64,000 nucleotides of DNA from Streptomyces smaragdinus (GTDB lineage Bacteria; Actinomycetota; Actinomycetes; Streptomycetales; Streptomycetaceae). Below the pieces are notes generated by a model. That model saw nothing but the letters and a program-made list of their open reading frames with translations, did no database searches and had not been told where the DNA came from. The stretch covers positions 1-64,000 of the forward strand of contig NZ_WEGJ01000029.1 in the NCBI RefSeq assembly GCF_009604385.1. Direction: 5' to 3'. Shown here piece after piece: positions 35,271-42,912 of this stretch. Numbering within the stretch: the first letter of the stretch is position 1; the number at the start of each line of letters is the position of its first letter. The translations under genes and the position numbers were made by a program.

Positions 35271-35846
35271 ATGGACACCAACGAGTTCTGGCAGCTCATC
35301 GACACTGCGCGCGCCAACGCCACGACCGGCAAGACCGTCGGCGAGGCGCTGGTTGACCTCCTGGCCGACCGTTCCAAAGAGGACATCCTCGGCTACCAGG
35401 AGCGATTCGACGAGGTGTACGGAGCGCTGTGCCGGTGGGACACGTGGGCTGCGGCCTACCTCATAGGCGGCGGCTGCTCGGACGACAGCTTCTCCGACTT
35501 CTGCGCCGGGCTCGTCGCCCAGGGCCGTGACTGGTACGTGAAGGTACTGGCGAATCCCGACTCGCTGGCAGAGCACCCCGTGGTCACCGCCGCCGCGGCG
35601 GCAGGCGAGGACATGCCGGTGGAGTTCTTCGCCGAGGACGCCAACTTCGCTGCCGTCGCCGCCTACGAGAGACTTACCGGCGACGAGGAAAGCTTCTGGG
35701 AAGACTGGGACACCTACCGCGCCGGGCAAAGCCCCGCAGAGGATGACCCCGGCTCCATGGGCGAAGACTTCGACTTCGATGACCCGAACGAGATGCACCG
35801 CCGCCTGCCCCGCCTCGCGGCCCTGTGCCTCCCGCCAGCCGGCTGA
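35271..35846 (+). CDS. DUF4240 domain protein
   Basis: 191 residues from the ATG at 35271. MDTNEFWQLIDTARANA at the N-terminus, then DWYVKVLANPDSLAEHP and YERLTGDEESFWEDWDTYRA, match DUF4240, an acidic family of unknown function common in Streptomyces. Very acidic C-terminus (GEDFDFDDPNE). Probably stands alone. Confidence 0.85.
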   Translation: MDTNEFWQLIDTARANATTGKTVGEALVDLLADRSKEDILGYQERFDEVYGALCRWDTWAAAYLIGGGCSDDSFSDFCAGLVAQGRDWYVKVLANPDSLAEHPVVTAAAAAGEDMPVEFFAEDANFAAVAAYERLTGDEESFWEDWDTYRAGQSPAEDDPGSMGEDFDFDDPNEMHRRLPRLAALCLPPAG

Positions 35847-35895
35847 CGCCATCCGACACTCCAGCATTGCCGACCGCTGACATTCATGTACGCAG

Positions 35896-36279
35896 CTACG
35901 CGTGGCCCGTGACGAGTTCGACGAGGAGGCCGACATCGGTCAGGTCGTCGAGAACGGAATCGGCGCCTGCCGCGCGTAGCTCGCCCGCGGAGCTCCGGCC
36001 GGTGGCGACGGCGATGACCTGGACGCCGTTCTCGCGTCCGCCTTCGACGTTTTCCGGGGTATCGCCGATCAGCACCGTGTCCATCGCCGCAGTGGCCGAA
36101 CGGGCGAGAGCGAGGTCGACGAGAGCGGGTCGGAGGTCGGCGTCCTCCCCGTACGCGCCGGCGTCCCAGTCGATGTGTGTGTTGAGGCCGAAGACATCCA
36201 GCTTGATCTCCGCGACACCACGGACGTTGCCCGTTACGACGGTCTGCCGGACCTGCGCCGCGGCCAGGGTGTCGAGGGC
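35896..36279 (-). pseudogene. 3' part of a HAD-family hydrolase gene split by an insertion
   Basis: Encodes ALDTLAAAQVRQTVVTGNVR (motif II Thr), then DLALARSATAAMDTVLIGDT and PENVEGGRENGVQVIAVATG (motif IV Asp). It ends at the TAG at 35896. The N-terminal part with motif I is at 36570-36866. Removing the 290-bp insertion and one copy of GAGGGC restores the frame. Confidence 0.8.
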
Positions 36280-36569
36280 TGGCTTTGTTCACGAGTTCTG
36301 ACAGCAGATGTCGATGGCTTCGGGAGGCACCCGCTGTCGGGGCTAATCGATGTCCACGAAAACGGGAGGCACCTGCCGGCACTCGGCATTGGCGCGGTGG
36401 CAGCTCCCGACTACGCCCGTAGCCAGCGCTTTTGCCCGGCGCGTCGGACGGCCGCAAGACGGCGTCGGGTCGGACATCACCGAGCTGCCGCCCGTTCTCG
36501 TAGCATCCGGCGCGGGCAGTGCCTCCGGAACTCCTGTCGAAACGCTGCTCTGCGTCGTGAACAGAGCCA
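36280..36569. mobile_element. 290-bp MITE-like insertion
   Basis: Ends are 15-bp inverted repeats, TGGCTTTGTTCACGA on the left and TGGCTCTGTTCACGA (complement) on the right, one mismatch. Flanked by a 6-bp duplication GAGGGC (36274-36279 and 36570-36575). It contains no transposase gene. An internal repeat of GGGAGGCACC-type sequence lies near the left end. It interrupts the HAD gene. Terminal repeats of the GGCTNTGTTCAC type occur in IS5-group elements, so it may be mobilised by such a transposase elsewhere. Confidence 0.82.
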
Positions 36570-36866
36570 GAGGGCGGTTGCTGCTCCGGGAAGCGCAGAC
36601 CCGTGTTCTCTCAGCTCAGCGGCACGCCGCACGTGCTGCTCGGTGAGAGCGCGCGCGAACCGCTCGAAGTCGCTGCGATCCGTCGTGATGCCGTGCAGCT
36701 TCGCGGTCTCGCGGAAGATCACGGCCTCCGTGATGCCGTCGATCTTTGCCTGATTCCGCATGGGCTGACCGGTCACCTGCTCGAAGGCGGCGGCGGAAAG
36801 CGCACGTCCGACACCGCGTGACGCGATGAGTGTGTGGTCGATGTCCCACAAGACCAGATGGTGCAT
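36570..36866 (-). pseudogene. 5' part of a HAD-family hydrolase gene
   Basis: Starts MHHLVLWDIDHTLIASRGVG (ATG at 36866), where DIDHT is HAD motif I with both aspartates, and continues IDGITEAVIFRETAKLHGIT to RAAELREHGSALPGA before the insertion. It starts 17 bases after the GNAT stop, so the two were co-transcribed. Confidence 0.82.
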
Positions 36867-36882
36867 CGCGTACTTCCCCTCC

Positions 36883-37434
36883 CTACCGCGAGGCGGCCCA
36901 CTCACGCTCGAGCATCGCGTGGACAATCGAGTCGCGCCACCGCCCGGCCTTCTGGATGTGCTCGCGGATGGTGCCCTCCTCGACCATGCCTGCCGCAGCC
37001 ATGGTCTTGGCCGATGCCTCGTTGAGGGGCGATCGTCCGCCCCAGACGCGGTGCAGCCCCAGGTCCTCGAACCCGAGGCCGAGGAGCAGCCGTACGGTCT
37101 CGAGTCCGTAGCCGGCGCCCCAGGTGTCCGGGCGCAGCGCGAAGCCGAAGGTGGCTCCGCGCTGCTGGTGCGGGTCGAGGGCGATTCGTCCGAACCCGAT
37201 CAGCTCCTGTGTGTCCTGTACGACGACGGCCAGGGCGTACTCGTTGCGAGGCTCTGCGGTGGCAGAGGTGATCGATCGCGCAACGATCTGCCCGACCTGC
37301 TCCCGGGTTCGCGGTTCGAACGACAGGTGCTTGGTGGCCTCCGCATCGCCGTAGATGGCGAAGACGGCGTCTATGTCGTCGGAGGTGAGTTCGCGGAGGG
37401 CGAGCCGTGCGCTGGAGCGTCTGACCGGGTGCAT
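36883..37434 (-). CDS. GNAT-family N-acetyltransferase (RimJ/RimL type)
   Basis: 183 residues, ATG at 37434. N-terminal SSARLALRELTSDDIDAVFA; acetyl-CoA binding region RPDTWGAGYGLETVRLLLGL corresponding to the Q/RxxGxG/A motif; LHRVWGGRSPLNEASAKTMA and MVEEGTIREHIQKAGRWRDS, typical for RimJ/RimL-like proteins that acetylate protein N-termini or small amines. Substrate unknown. Upstream of the broken HAD gene. Confidence 0.9.
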   Translation of the reverse strand: MHPVRRSSARLALRELTSDDIDAVFAIYGDAEATKHLSFEPRTREQVGQIVARSITSATAEPRNEYALAVVVQDTQELIGFGRIALDPHQQRGATFGFALRPDTWGAGYGLETVRLLLGLGFEDLGLHRVWGGRSPLNEASAKTMAAAGMVEEGTIREHIQKAGRWRDSIVHAMLEREWAASR

Positions 37435-37675
37435 GGCGCGGACTCTACCCGCGGGGCAGGGCCTGTCATCAGGGCGTGGTGGGCGGTCTGCTCGGTCGGC
37501 TCTCGGTCCCTGGCCTCATCCGGCAGAGACGGGAAGTGGATCCGCAGCGCGGCAATATCCGCTGGTAGAACGGGGGTTCTGGCAGCCGCCGGATTGTTCG
37601 GGCCGGGTTTGCTGCGCGGGTTTTCCGGTCCGCGCCCTGCGGGAACGCGCCACGTGTGGGGCGCGGGCCGGAGTA

Positions 37676-37702
37676 CCGTTCTGAGCGTCGAAGTCAGAAC
37701 GG
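37676..37702. promoter_or_regulatory. Inverted repeat upstream of an XRE gene
   Basis: CCGTTCTGA (37676-37684) and TCAGAACGG (37694-37702) form a perfect 9-bp inverted repeat with a 9-bp spacer. It ends 8 bases before the ATG at 37711, so it overlaps the ribosome binding site and could be an autoregulatory operator. Confidence 0.5.
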
Positions 37703-37710
37703 AGTCCAGT

Positions 37711-38958
37711 ATGCCGCACACGTCTTCAGGCATGGGTGACAATCTCCGGGCGCGACGCCGCGTTGCCGGGCTGAGTCAGGAGCAGCTGGCGAACGAGGCC
37801 GGCCTTTCGGTGTCGGTGGTCAGGAAAATCGAGCAGGGCGGGACGGCGAGGGTCGAGACCCTTCATGCGATCGCTCGCGCGCTGGGCATTCCGACCAGCG
37901 CGTTGTTCATCTCAGGTACCCCGGCGCCGGTGATCGGTGACGAGGGAAATCGGCAAGGGCTCGTGGCGTTGAGGCAGGCGTTGATGCCTCCGATGGGGAT
38001 CGACGAGACGCTGACGGATCCGGGCGAGGCCGTGCCGGTAGCGGATCTGTGGCGCCGGCTCGAGGACGGGCGGGCCCTGTACAGCGCGGACCGGTACGAC
38101 TCGGTGGCCAAGATGCTTCCCGGACTGCTGCGCGGGGCCGAGGCCGCCGTCGCTGCGGTGGAGGACGAACAGGAGCAGCGGGAAGCGGAGACGCTGCGGA
38201 CGTACGCGCTGCTGTTCTGCGGGAAGTACCTGACGCAGGTGCGGCAGTACGACATGGCGTATCACTCGCTGTCGGAGGCGATCCGGACCGCGCGGGCGAC
38301 GGATGACGCGGCGCGCGCGGCCATCGGGGTGGTCGGCATGTGCTGGCTGCTGCTGCGGCAGGACCGGTTCGACGAGGCGGAGCATCTGGCGGCGGTCACG
38401 GCCGACAAGGTGGAGCCGCGGATGTCCGCCGCGACGAAGGGCCAGCTCGCGGTGTGGGGTGAGCTGTTGCTGCGGATCGCGGCGGCGGCGTCGCGGAACA
38501 ACCGTCCGGACGAGGCGGCGGAGGCCCGCCGGATGGCGGCGACGGCGGCGAGTGCGCTGGGCCGGGAGTACGAGAACCTGCGGAAGCACTGGGTGCGGTT
38601 CGGTCCGGTGACGGCCGAGATGAAGGCCGTGGAGGATCTGGCCTTGGTGGGTGACTCCCAGGGTGTGCTTCGGCGGGCCGATGAGGGCATTCTGGCTGGT
38701 CGGGCCATGCAGAAGGTGGGCAGACCGTCGACGGTGAACTGGAACCGGCACCGTCTGGACGTGGCGCAGGCGCATGCGCGTCTGGGGTCTACCCAGGACG
38801 CCATGGACGAGCTCGGCCGCATTCGGCGTACGGCGGGGAACTGGATCCAGCACCAGCCGATGGCCCGGTACATCATGACGGACATCCTCAGCACCCGTAA
38901 GCGCACGCTGACTCAAGAGATGCGTTCCATGGCGGCACACCTCGACGTCCACGCATGA
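37711..38958 (+). CDS. XRE-family regulator with TPR-like C-terminus
   Basis: 415 residues from the ATG at 37711. HTH_XRE at residues 10-65 (NLRARRRVAGLSQEQLANEA then GLSVSVVRKIEQGGTARVET). The remainder is helical repeats (KYLTQVRQYDMAYHSLSEAI, WLLLRQDRFDEAEHLAAVTA, VDVAQAHARLG-like near the end). This is a Streptomyces regulator type often next to an anti-sigma-like ATPase or a small biosynthetic cluster. It precedes the RsbW-like gene and the radical SAM cluster and may control them; this is inference. Confidence 0.87.
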   Translation: MPHTSSGMGDNLRARRRVAGLSQEQLANEAGLSVSVVRKIEQGGTARVETLHAIARALGIPTSALFISGTPAPVIGDEGNRQGLVALRQALMPPMGIDETLTDPGEAVPVADLWRRLEDGRALYSADRYDSVAKMLPGLLRGAEAAVAAVEDEQEQREAETLRTYALLFCGKYLTQVRQYDMAYHSLSEAIRTARATDDAARAAIGVVGMCWLLLRQDRFDEAEHLAAVTADKVEPRMSAATKGQLAVWGELLLRIAAAASRNNRPDEAAEARRMAATAASALGREYENLRKHWVRFGPVTAEMKAVEDLALVGDSQGVLRRADEGILAGRAMQKVGRPSTVNWNRHRLDVAQAHARLGSTQDAMDELGRIRRTAGNWIQHQPMARYIMTDILSTRKRTLTQEMRSMAAHLDVHA

Positions 38959-39456
38959 GGTGACACGGAGCGTGTTACTTCGCTGGCGGTGAGTGGCGAA
39001 CTGGCGCGCTCCGTCTGTGGTTGAAGCACTGCCCCCGTCCGTACGGTCTTCGGCAAGCGAACGAGACCTACGCCCGGGGGCAGACATGCGTAGAACACCG
39101 GCACAGCGGGAACGACGCCGTGCGCTCGCCGACGTCTCCACGACCGCGACCACACCGGTGACCGGCCACGCCCTCCTGCCCGGAGAGCCCCGCGAGACGT
39201 TGCAGCGCGCCGGTACCCCGCCCCCGCCTCCTCAGCCGTGCGACGCATCGGGCGTGATGCCGGACGTCCGGCCGTGACCGGCATCCGGTCCGTACCGGCA
39301 AGGCAGCCCTGGCCGGCGGCCGACGGGTTGCTGTCTGCCCGGGACGTGGTTCTCGTACCCGAGACTGTCGCCGCCCTCTCCGGTACTGCCGGTGGATCGC
39401 CCGGGGACACGAGAGCGGGCGACGACGCTGTCGCCCGGCCGAGGAGCAGCGTGAAC
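38959..39456. other. Intergenic region upstream of the RsbW-like gene
   Basis: No well-supported gene. A 63-codon frame at 39086-39277 (MRRTPAQRERRRALADVSTT) has GGGGGC upstream but low-complexity Pro/Thr content. The RsbW-like frame is open to 39238, but the better start is at 39457. Confidence 0.4.
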
Positions 39457-39870
39457 ATGACGGCGGAAGCCGCGGCGTTGACCGCGTACATGGAGGTCTT
39501 GCCGAGACGGGCAGAGTCCGCGTCCCACGCCCGACGCCTGGTGTCGTCGGCGCTGCGACAGTGGGAACTGACGGAGCTCGACGAGAACGCGCGGCTCGTG
39601 GTGAGCGAGCTGGTCACCAACACGGTCCTCCACGCGGTGCACGACCTGATCTGGGTGAGGGTGAACCAGCCCAGGCCGGACCGGGTCCAGATCCTCGTGT
39701 CGGATCTGTCGATGAGGGTGCCGAGGCCCCGGGCATCCATCGGCGTGACCGATGAGAGCGGGCGAGGCCTGCGCCTCGTCGAGGCGCTGTGCGACGGCCG
39801 GTGGGGGGTGCAGCGCATGTCCTGGGGGAAGCAGGTCTGGGCGCAGCTGAGCCTGGCGGCCGACGGCTGA
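39457..39870 (+). CDS. RsbW-like anti-sigma / HATPase protein
   Basis: 137 residues from the ATG at 39457 with GGAG 10 bases upstream. GHKL ATPase of the RsbW/SpoIIAB class: SASHARRLVSSALRQWELTE, then N-box VVSELVTNTVLHAV, where Asn binds Mg-ATP, and G-box TDESGRGLRLVEALCDGRWG. Streptomyces has dozens of these; they act as protein kinases or anti-sigma factors. No sigma factor or anti-anti-sigma gene is adjacent, so its partner is unknown. Confidence 0.85.
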   Translation: MTAEAAALTAYMEVLPRRAESASHARRLVSSALRQWELTELDENARLVVSELVTNTVLHAVHDLIWVRVNQPRPDRVQILVSDLSMRVPRPRASIGVTDESGRGLRLVEALCDGRWGVQRMSWGKQVWAQLSLAADG

Positions 39871-39993
39871 CCCGCGACTCCCGCCCCCGGTCCTGTTGCC
39901 GTCACACGCTCGGCCGGGGGCGGGCCACCACGTCCTGCGCTCGGGCGGGCAACTGCCTGCCGATGCCAGGACGGCTGCCGGTGCCCAAAGATT

Positions 39994-40026
39994 CCCGTCA
40001 GCGCGGCGCCGATACCCGCTGACGGG
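39994..40026 (+). terminator. Hairpin before the radical SAM gene
   Basis: CCCGTCAGCG (39994-40003) and CGCTGACGGG (40017-40026) form a perfect 10-bp stem with a 13-base loop. It lies between the RsbW-like gene and the radical SAM ATG (40058) and may be a terminator or an attenuator. Confidence 0.6.
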
Positions 40027-40057
40027 CCCCGAACCACCGAACCGACGGGAGGGACCC

Positions 40058-41242
40058 ATGCACAGCCTGATCGTCAGCCCGTTCCTGGGACGCCACCTGC
40101 TCCTGCGCCCCGGAGACGTTTCCGGCGTACGGATCTCGGAACACCGCTACAACGCCCTGCGCACTGTCGTCGCAGAACACGGACCGCCGCCCGCCTGGCT
40201 CCGTGAGGCGGCCGACCGAATGTGGCAGATGCCCCTCCCCGACGTCGGCCTCGACCGGACGCTGCTGGTGCGGGAGCCCAGCACGTACGGATTTGCGAAG
40301 GCGTCCTGGGAGATCAACCTCGGCTGCGACTACGACTGCGAGTTCTGCTACCTCGGGGAGAAGAAGTTCGCCGGCCTGCCCTGGGACGGCAAGGCGCGGC
40401 TCCTGGAGATGCTGCGTGACGCGGGCGTGCTGTGGCTGCAGATCACCGGCGGCGAAGCCCTGATCGACCGGGATTTCCCCGCTGCGTACGAGTACGCGCA
40501 CCAGCTCGGCATGATGGTCCAGGTCTCGACGAACGGCAGCCGCCTCCACACCCGGCCGATCCTCGAGCTGTTCGGGCGGCTGCGTCCGTACCGGCTGACG
40601 ATCAGCGTGTACGGCGCCAGCCCCGAGACGTACGAGGCCGTCACCCGCAACCGCGGCTCCTTCGCCCGCTTCACCCGGGGCCTTGCCGCCGCCCGGGACG
40701 CCGGCCTGCCCGTGCGGCTGAACGTCGTGGTCTCCGACCGCAACGCGCACGAGGTCGACCGGATGCGCGCCCTCGCGGACAGCTACGGCTTCCCGCACCA
40801 CGTCTTCAGCAACATCTCCCCCACGATCGACGGCGCGGCGAACCCCCTGGCTGCCCAGTCCCGCGAGTACCTCAAAGCCCGCTGGCCCTTCAACGGCTGC
40901 AACGCCGGGCACACGTTCTTCCACGTCAACCCACACGGCATCGCCTCGATCTGCAAGGTCGGCCGCGACCCGCACGTAAAGCTGATGACCGAGGGCATCG
41001 AGGCCCTGCCCCGACTCGGCCGGATCGCCGAGTCCCTGCAACTTCGCGTCGGAGGCTGCTCCGGCTGCACCCTGTCCGGCAGCTGCTGGACCTGCAGACC
41101 ACTGGCCAAGCTCTACCAGGACGCGAAGGCCGATCGAGAACGCTACTGCCAACACGGAGGGACGAAACCCCATGACCCCACCCACGACAGCACTCCGGCC
41201 GGAGCCGGTCCTGCTGACCATCGGCCGACGCCCGCCCACTGA
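40058..41242 (+). CDS. Radical SAM peptide-modifying enzyme
   Basis: 394 residues from the ATG at 40058 (GGGAGGG upstream). The first 85 residues (FLGRHLLLRPGDVSGVRISE ...) may form a RiPP-recognition-like N-terminal domain. The radical SAM motif CDYDCEFC (CxxxCxxC) is near residue 90, followed by the SAM-binding ITGGEAL and later VQVSTNGS. The C-terminus carries extra cysteines (CSGCTLSGSCWTC and a final YC), like a SPASM/twitch domain for auxiliary FeS clusters. These enzymes crosslink or modify ribosomal peptides. The overlapping small gene downstream is the likely substrate. The reaction cannot be predicted. Confidence 0.86.
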   Translation: MHSLIVSPFLGRHLLLRPGDVSGVRISEHRYNALRTVVAEHGPPPAWLREAADRMWQMPLPDVGLDRTLLVREPSTYGFAKASWEINLGCDYDCEFCYLGEKKFAGLPWDGKARLLEMLRDAGVLWLQITGGEALIDRDFPAAYEYAHQLGMMVQVSTNGSRLHTRPILELFGRLRPYRLTISVYGASPETYEAVTRNRGSFARFTRGLAAARDAGLPVRLNVVVSDRNAHEVDRMRALADSYGFPHHVFSNISPTIDGAANPLAAQSREYLKARWPFNGCNAGHTFFHVNPHGIASICKVGRDPHVKLMTEGIEALPRLGRIAESLQLRVGGCSGCTLSGSCWTCRPLAKLYQDAKADRERYCQHGGTKPHDPTHDSTPAGAGPADHRPTPAH

Positions 41243-41384
41243 CACCGCCACCTCGTCCGGCCTGCCCGTCCCGATCGACATCTCACCCATCGGCGAGGAC
41301 GAGATGGTGTTCATCCGCGACCTCGACGGCGAGTCGGACGGCGCGGGCTGCTCCTGCTCGGCGAGCGACGACCAGCCGTACTAG
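41172..41384 (+). CDS. Putative RiPP precursor peptide
   Basis: 70 residues from the ATG at 41172, inside the end of the radical SAM gene in another frame, with GGAGGG 9 bases upstream. The leader (residues 1-50) is Pro/Thr-rich then acidic (IDISPIGEDEMVFIRDLDGE). The C-terminus GAGCSCSASDDQPY has two Cys in a CxC motif as modifiable residues. Overlap with a radical SAM gene, small size and Cys-containing tail are the pattern of a RiPP substrate. No known precursor family is recognised, and the cleavage site is not evident. Confidence 0.68.
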   Translation: MTPPTTALRPEPVLLTIGRRPPTDTATSSGLPVPIDISPIGEDEMVFIRDLDGESDGAGCSCSASDDQPY

Positions 41385-41462
41385 GCCGAGCCGAACCCGT
41401 ACGGTGCTGCCCCGGCTCTACGCTCGCCGGGGCAGCACCCCCGACCACCGAACGAGGAAACC

Positions 41463-42266
41463 TTGTCCATCCCCCGCCGCCACTTCCGCGACCTGCCCCT
41501 CGAAGCGCGCCGGGCAGTCGCCGACAAGACCGGCCCCATCCGCGCTGCCCGCACAGCCAACGGCGGTATGAACTCCGCCGTCGCTGTCGTCCTGGACACC
41601 GAAACCGGCCCGCTGTTCGTCAAGGGCATCCCCCAGGACCACCCCCAGGCCGCCTCCCAGCGGCGCGAGGCCGCGATCAACCCGTACCTGCCCCGCTCGT
41701 GCCCCTGGATGTATTGGCACATCGAGACCGGTGGATGGATCCTCCTCGGCTACGAAGTAATTGACGGCCGCCATGCCGACTACACCCCCGGCTCATCCGA
41801 CCTGCCCCTGGTGGCAGCCGCCCTCAACGAGCTCCAGCAGGTCACTGCCCCAACAGGCATCGGCATCAAGCACGCCGAACAACGATGGGCCGACTACTGC
41901 ACACCCGGCTCCGCCGACCTCCTGGCCGGCGACACCCTGCTGCACACCGACTTCGCCCCCGACAACATCCTCGTCGACGACCGCGCCCACCTCATCGACT
42001 GGGCCTGGCCGACCAGGGGCGCAGCGTGGATCGACCCGATGATGCTCGCCCTCCGGCTGATCGAAGCCGGCCACAGCGCTGCCGACGCCGTCGCCTTCGG
42101 TCGAACCTTTCTCTCCTGGGCAACTGCGGACCCCGCCGGGCCACAGGCCTTCGCGCGGGCGAACGCGGAGGTGTGGCGGGAGATCGCCACAGCTGACACA
42201 TCAGCGTGGAAGCAGAACATGACACGGCACGCCACCGAACTGGCGATCCACCTCCAGGCCACCTGA
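41463..42266 (+). CDS. Phosphotransferase-fold kinase (APH/choline-kinase type)
   Basis: 267 residues from a TTG at 41463 (GAGGAAA upstream). Kinase features: PLFVKGIP with the ATP-binding Lys, LLGYEVIDGRHADY hinge region, the catalytic loop LLHTDFAPDNILVDD (HxD...N) near residue 160, and HLIDWAWP as the DFG-equivalent. Family members phosphorylate small molecules or drugs. Its position behind the precursor suggests it acts on the RiPP product or gives immunity, but a resistance role cannot be excluded. Confidence 0.82.
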   Translation: MSIPRRHFRDLPLEARRAVADKTGPIRAARTANGGMNSAVAVVLDTETGPLFVKGIPQDHPQAASQRREAAINPYLPRSCPWMYWHIETGGWILLGYEVIDGRHADYTPGSSDLPLVAAALNELQQVTAPTGIGIKHAEQRWADYCTPGSADLLAGDTLLHTDFAPDNILVDDRAHLIDWAWPTRGAAWIDPMMLALRLIEAGHSAADAVAFGRTFLSWATADPAGPQAFARANAEVWREIATADTSAWKQNMTRHATELAIHLQAT

Positions 42267-42401
42267 GGTGTCTACGAGCCGGACACGTCACCAGATCGAC
42301 TGGGATGGGCCGGGCCGACAGCACCGAGGGCCCGTGCGGTATCTGCGGGGCGGACGACGACTCAAAGCCGCAGCCTGACGGGAGCGGCACGATCCGTGCG
42401 G

Positions 42402-42797
42402 TCAGACCGCCGATGATGCGTGCAATGCATCGAACATGCCGCGGAGCTCATCGACGTCGATCGGGTCGATCTCCATCTGCAAGTGACACACGTCGTCGTC
42501 CCCGTTGGGCGTCAGACGCACGAAGAACGCGTACCCATCCTCGACAGGCTGGGCTCTCAGCGTCAGCGGATTGTTGCGTCCGGCAGTCACCGCTGCCGAA
42601 AAGCGGCGGCCCGGGACACTCAGATGAGAGAGCATCTGGGCGGCGAAGTCCGCGACCTCCTCGGTGGTGAGGTAGGCGTCGAAGTCGGCCCTCAGTTTCG
42701 AGACCCAATCGGCGGTCACCCGCCAGTCGCGTCCTTCTTCCTGAGCCAGCTCCAACCACCCATCATCGGTACCAAGGCGTATCCGTGGTTTGTCCAT
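42402..42797 (-). CDS. DUF5959-like hypothetical protein
   Basis: 131 residues from the ATG at 42797 (MDKPRIRLGTDDGWLELAQE); ATGs at 42803 and 42812 are also possible. Contains SKLRADFDAYLTTEEVADFA and DDVCHLQMEIDPIDVDELRG. The overall pattern fits the DUF5959 family of Streptomyces, function unknown. Convergent with the kinase gene. Confidence 0.62.
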   Translation of the reverse strand: MDKPRIRLGTDDGWLELAQEEGRDWRVTADWVSKLRADFDAYLTTEEVADFAAQMLSHLSVPGRRFSAAVTAGRNNPLTLRAQPVEDGYAFFVRLTPNGDDDVCHLQMEIDPIDVDELRGMFDALHASSAV

Positions 42798-42912
42798 GAC
42801 CATGCCCCCCAACCTCTGGACGCATGATCGTACAAAGGCGTTCCCACGAGCACAACGAACCGTGTGCGTTCACGTCACTTGCCCGAAGGCACAGCCAGGC
42901 CGCGTCGGCGGC

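Noticed and set aside
39086-39277. 63-residue frame before the RsbW-like gene
   Set aside because: Weak ribosome binding site and Pro/Thr low complexity; not enough to call a gene.
42305-42400. Short frame with a Cys-rich start (GPCGICGADDD) after the kinase gene
   Set aside because: It runs into antisense of the DUF5959-like gene and has no clear end or start site; perhaps a remnant.
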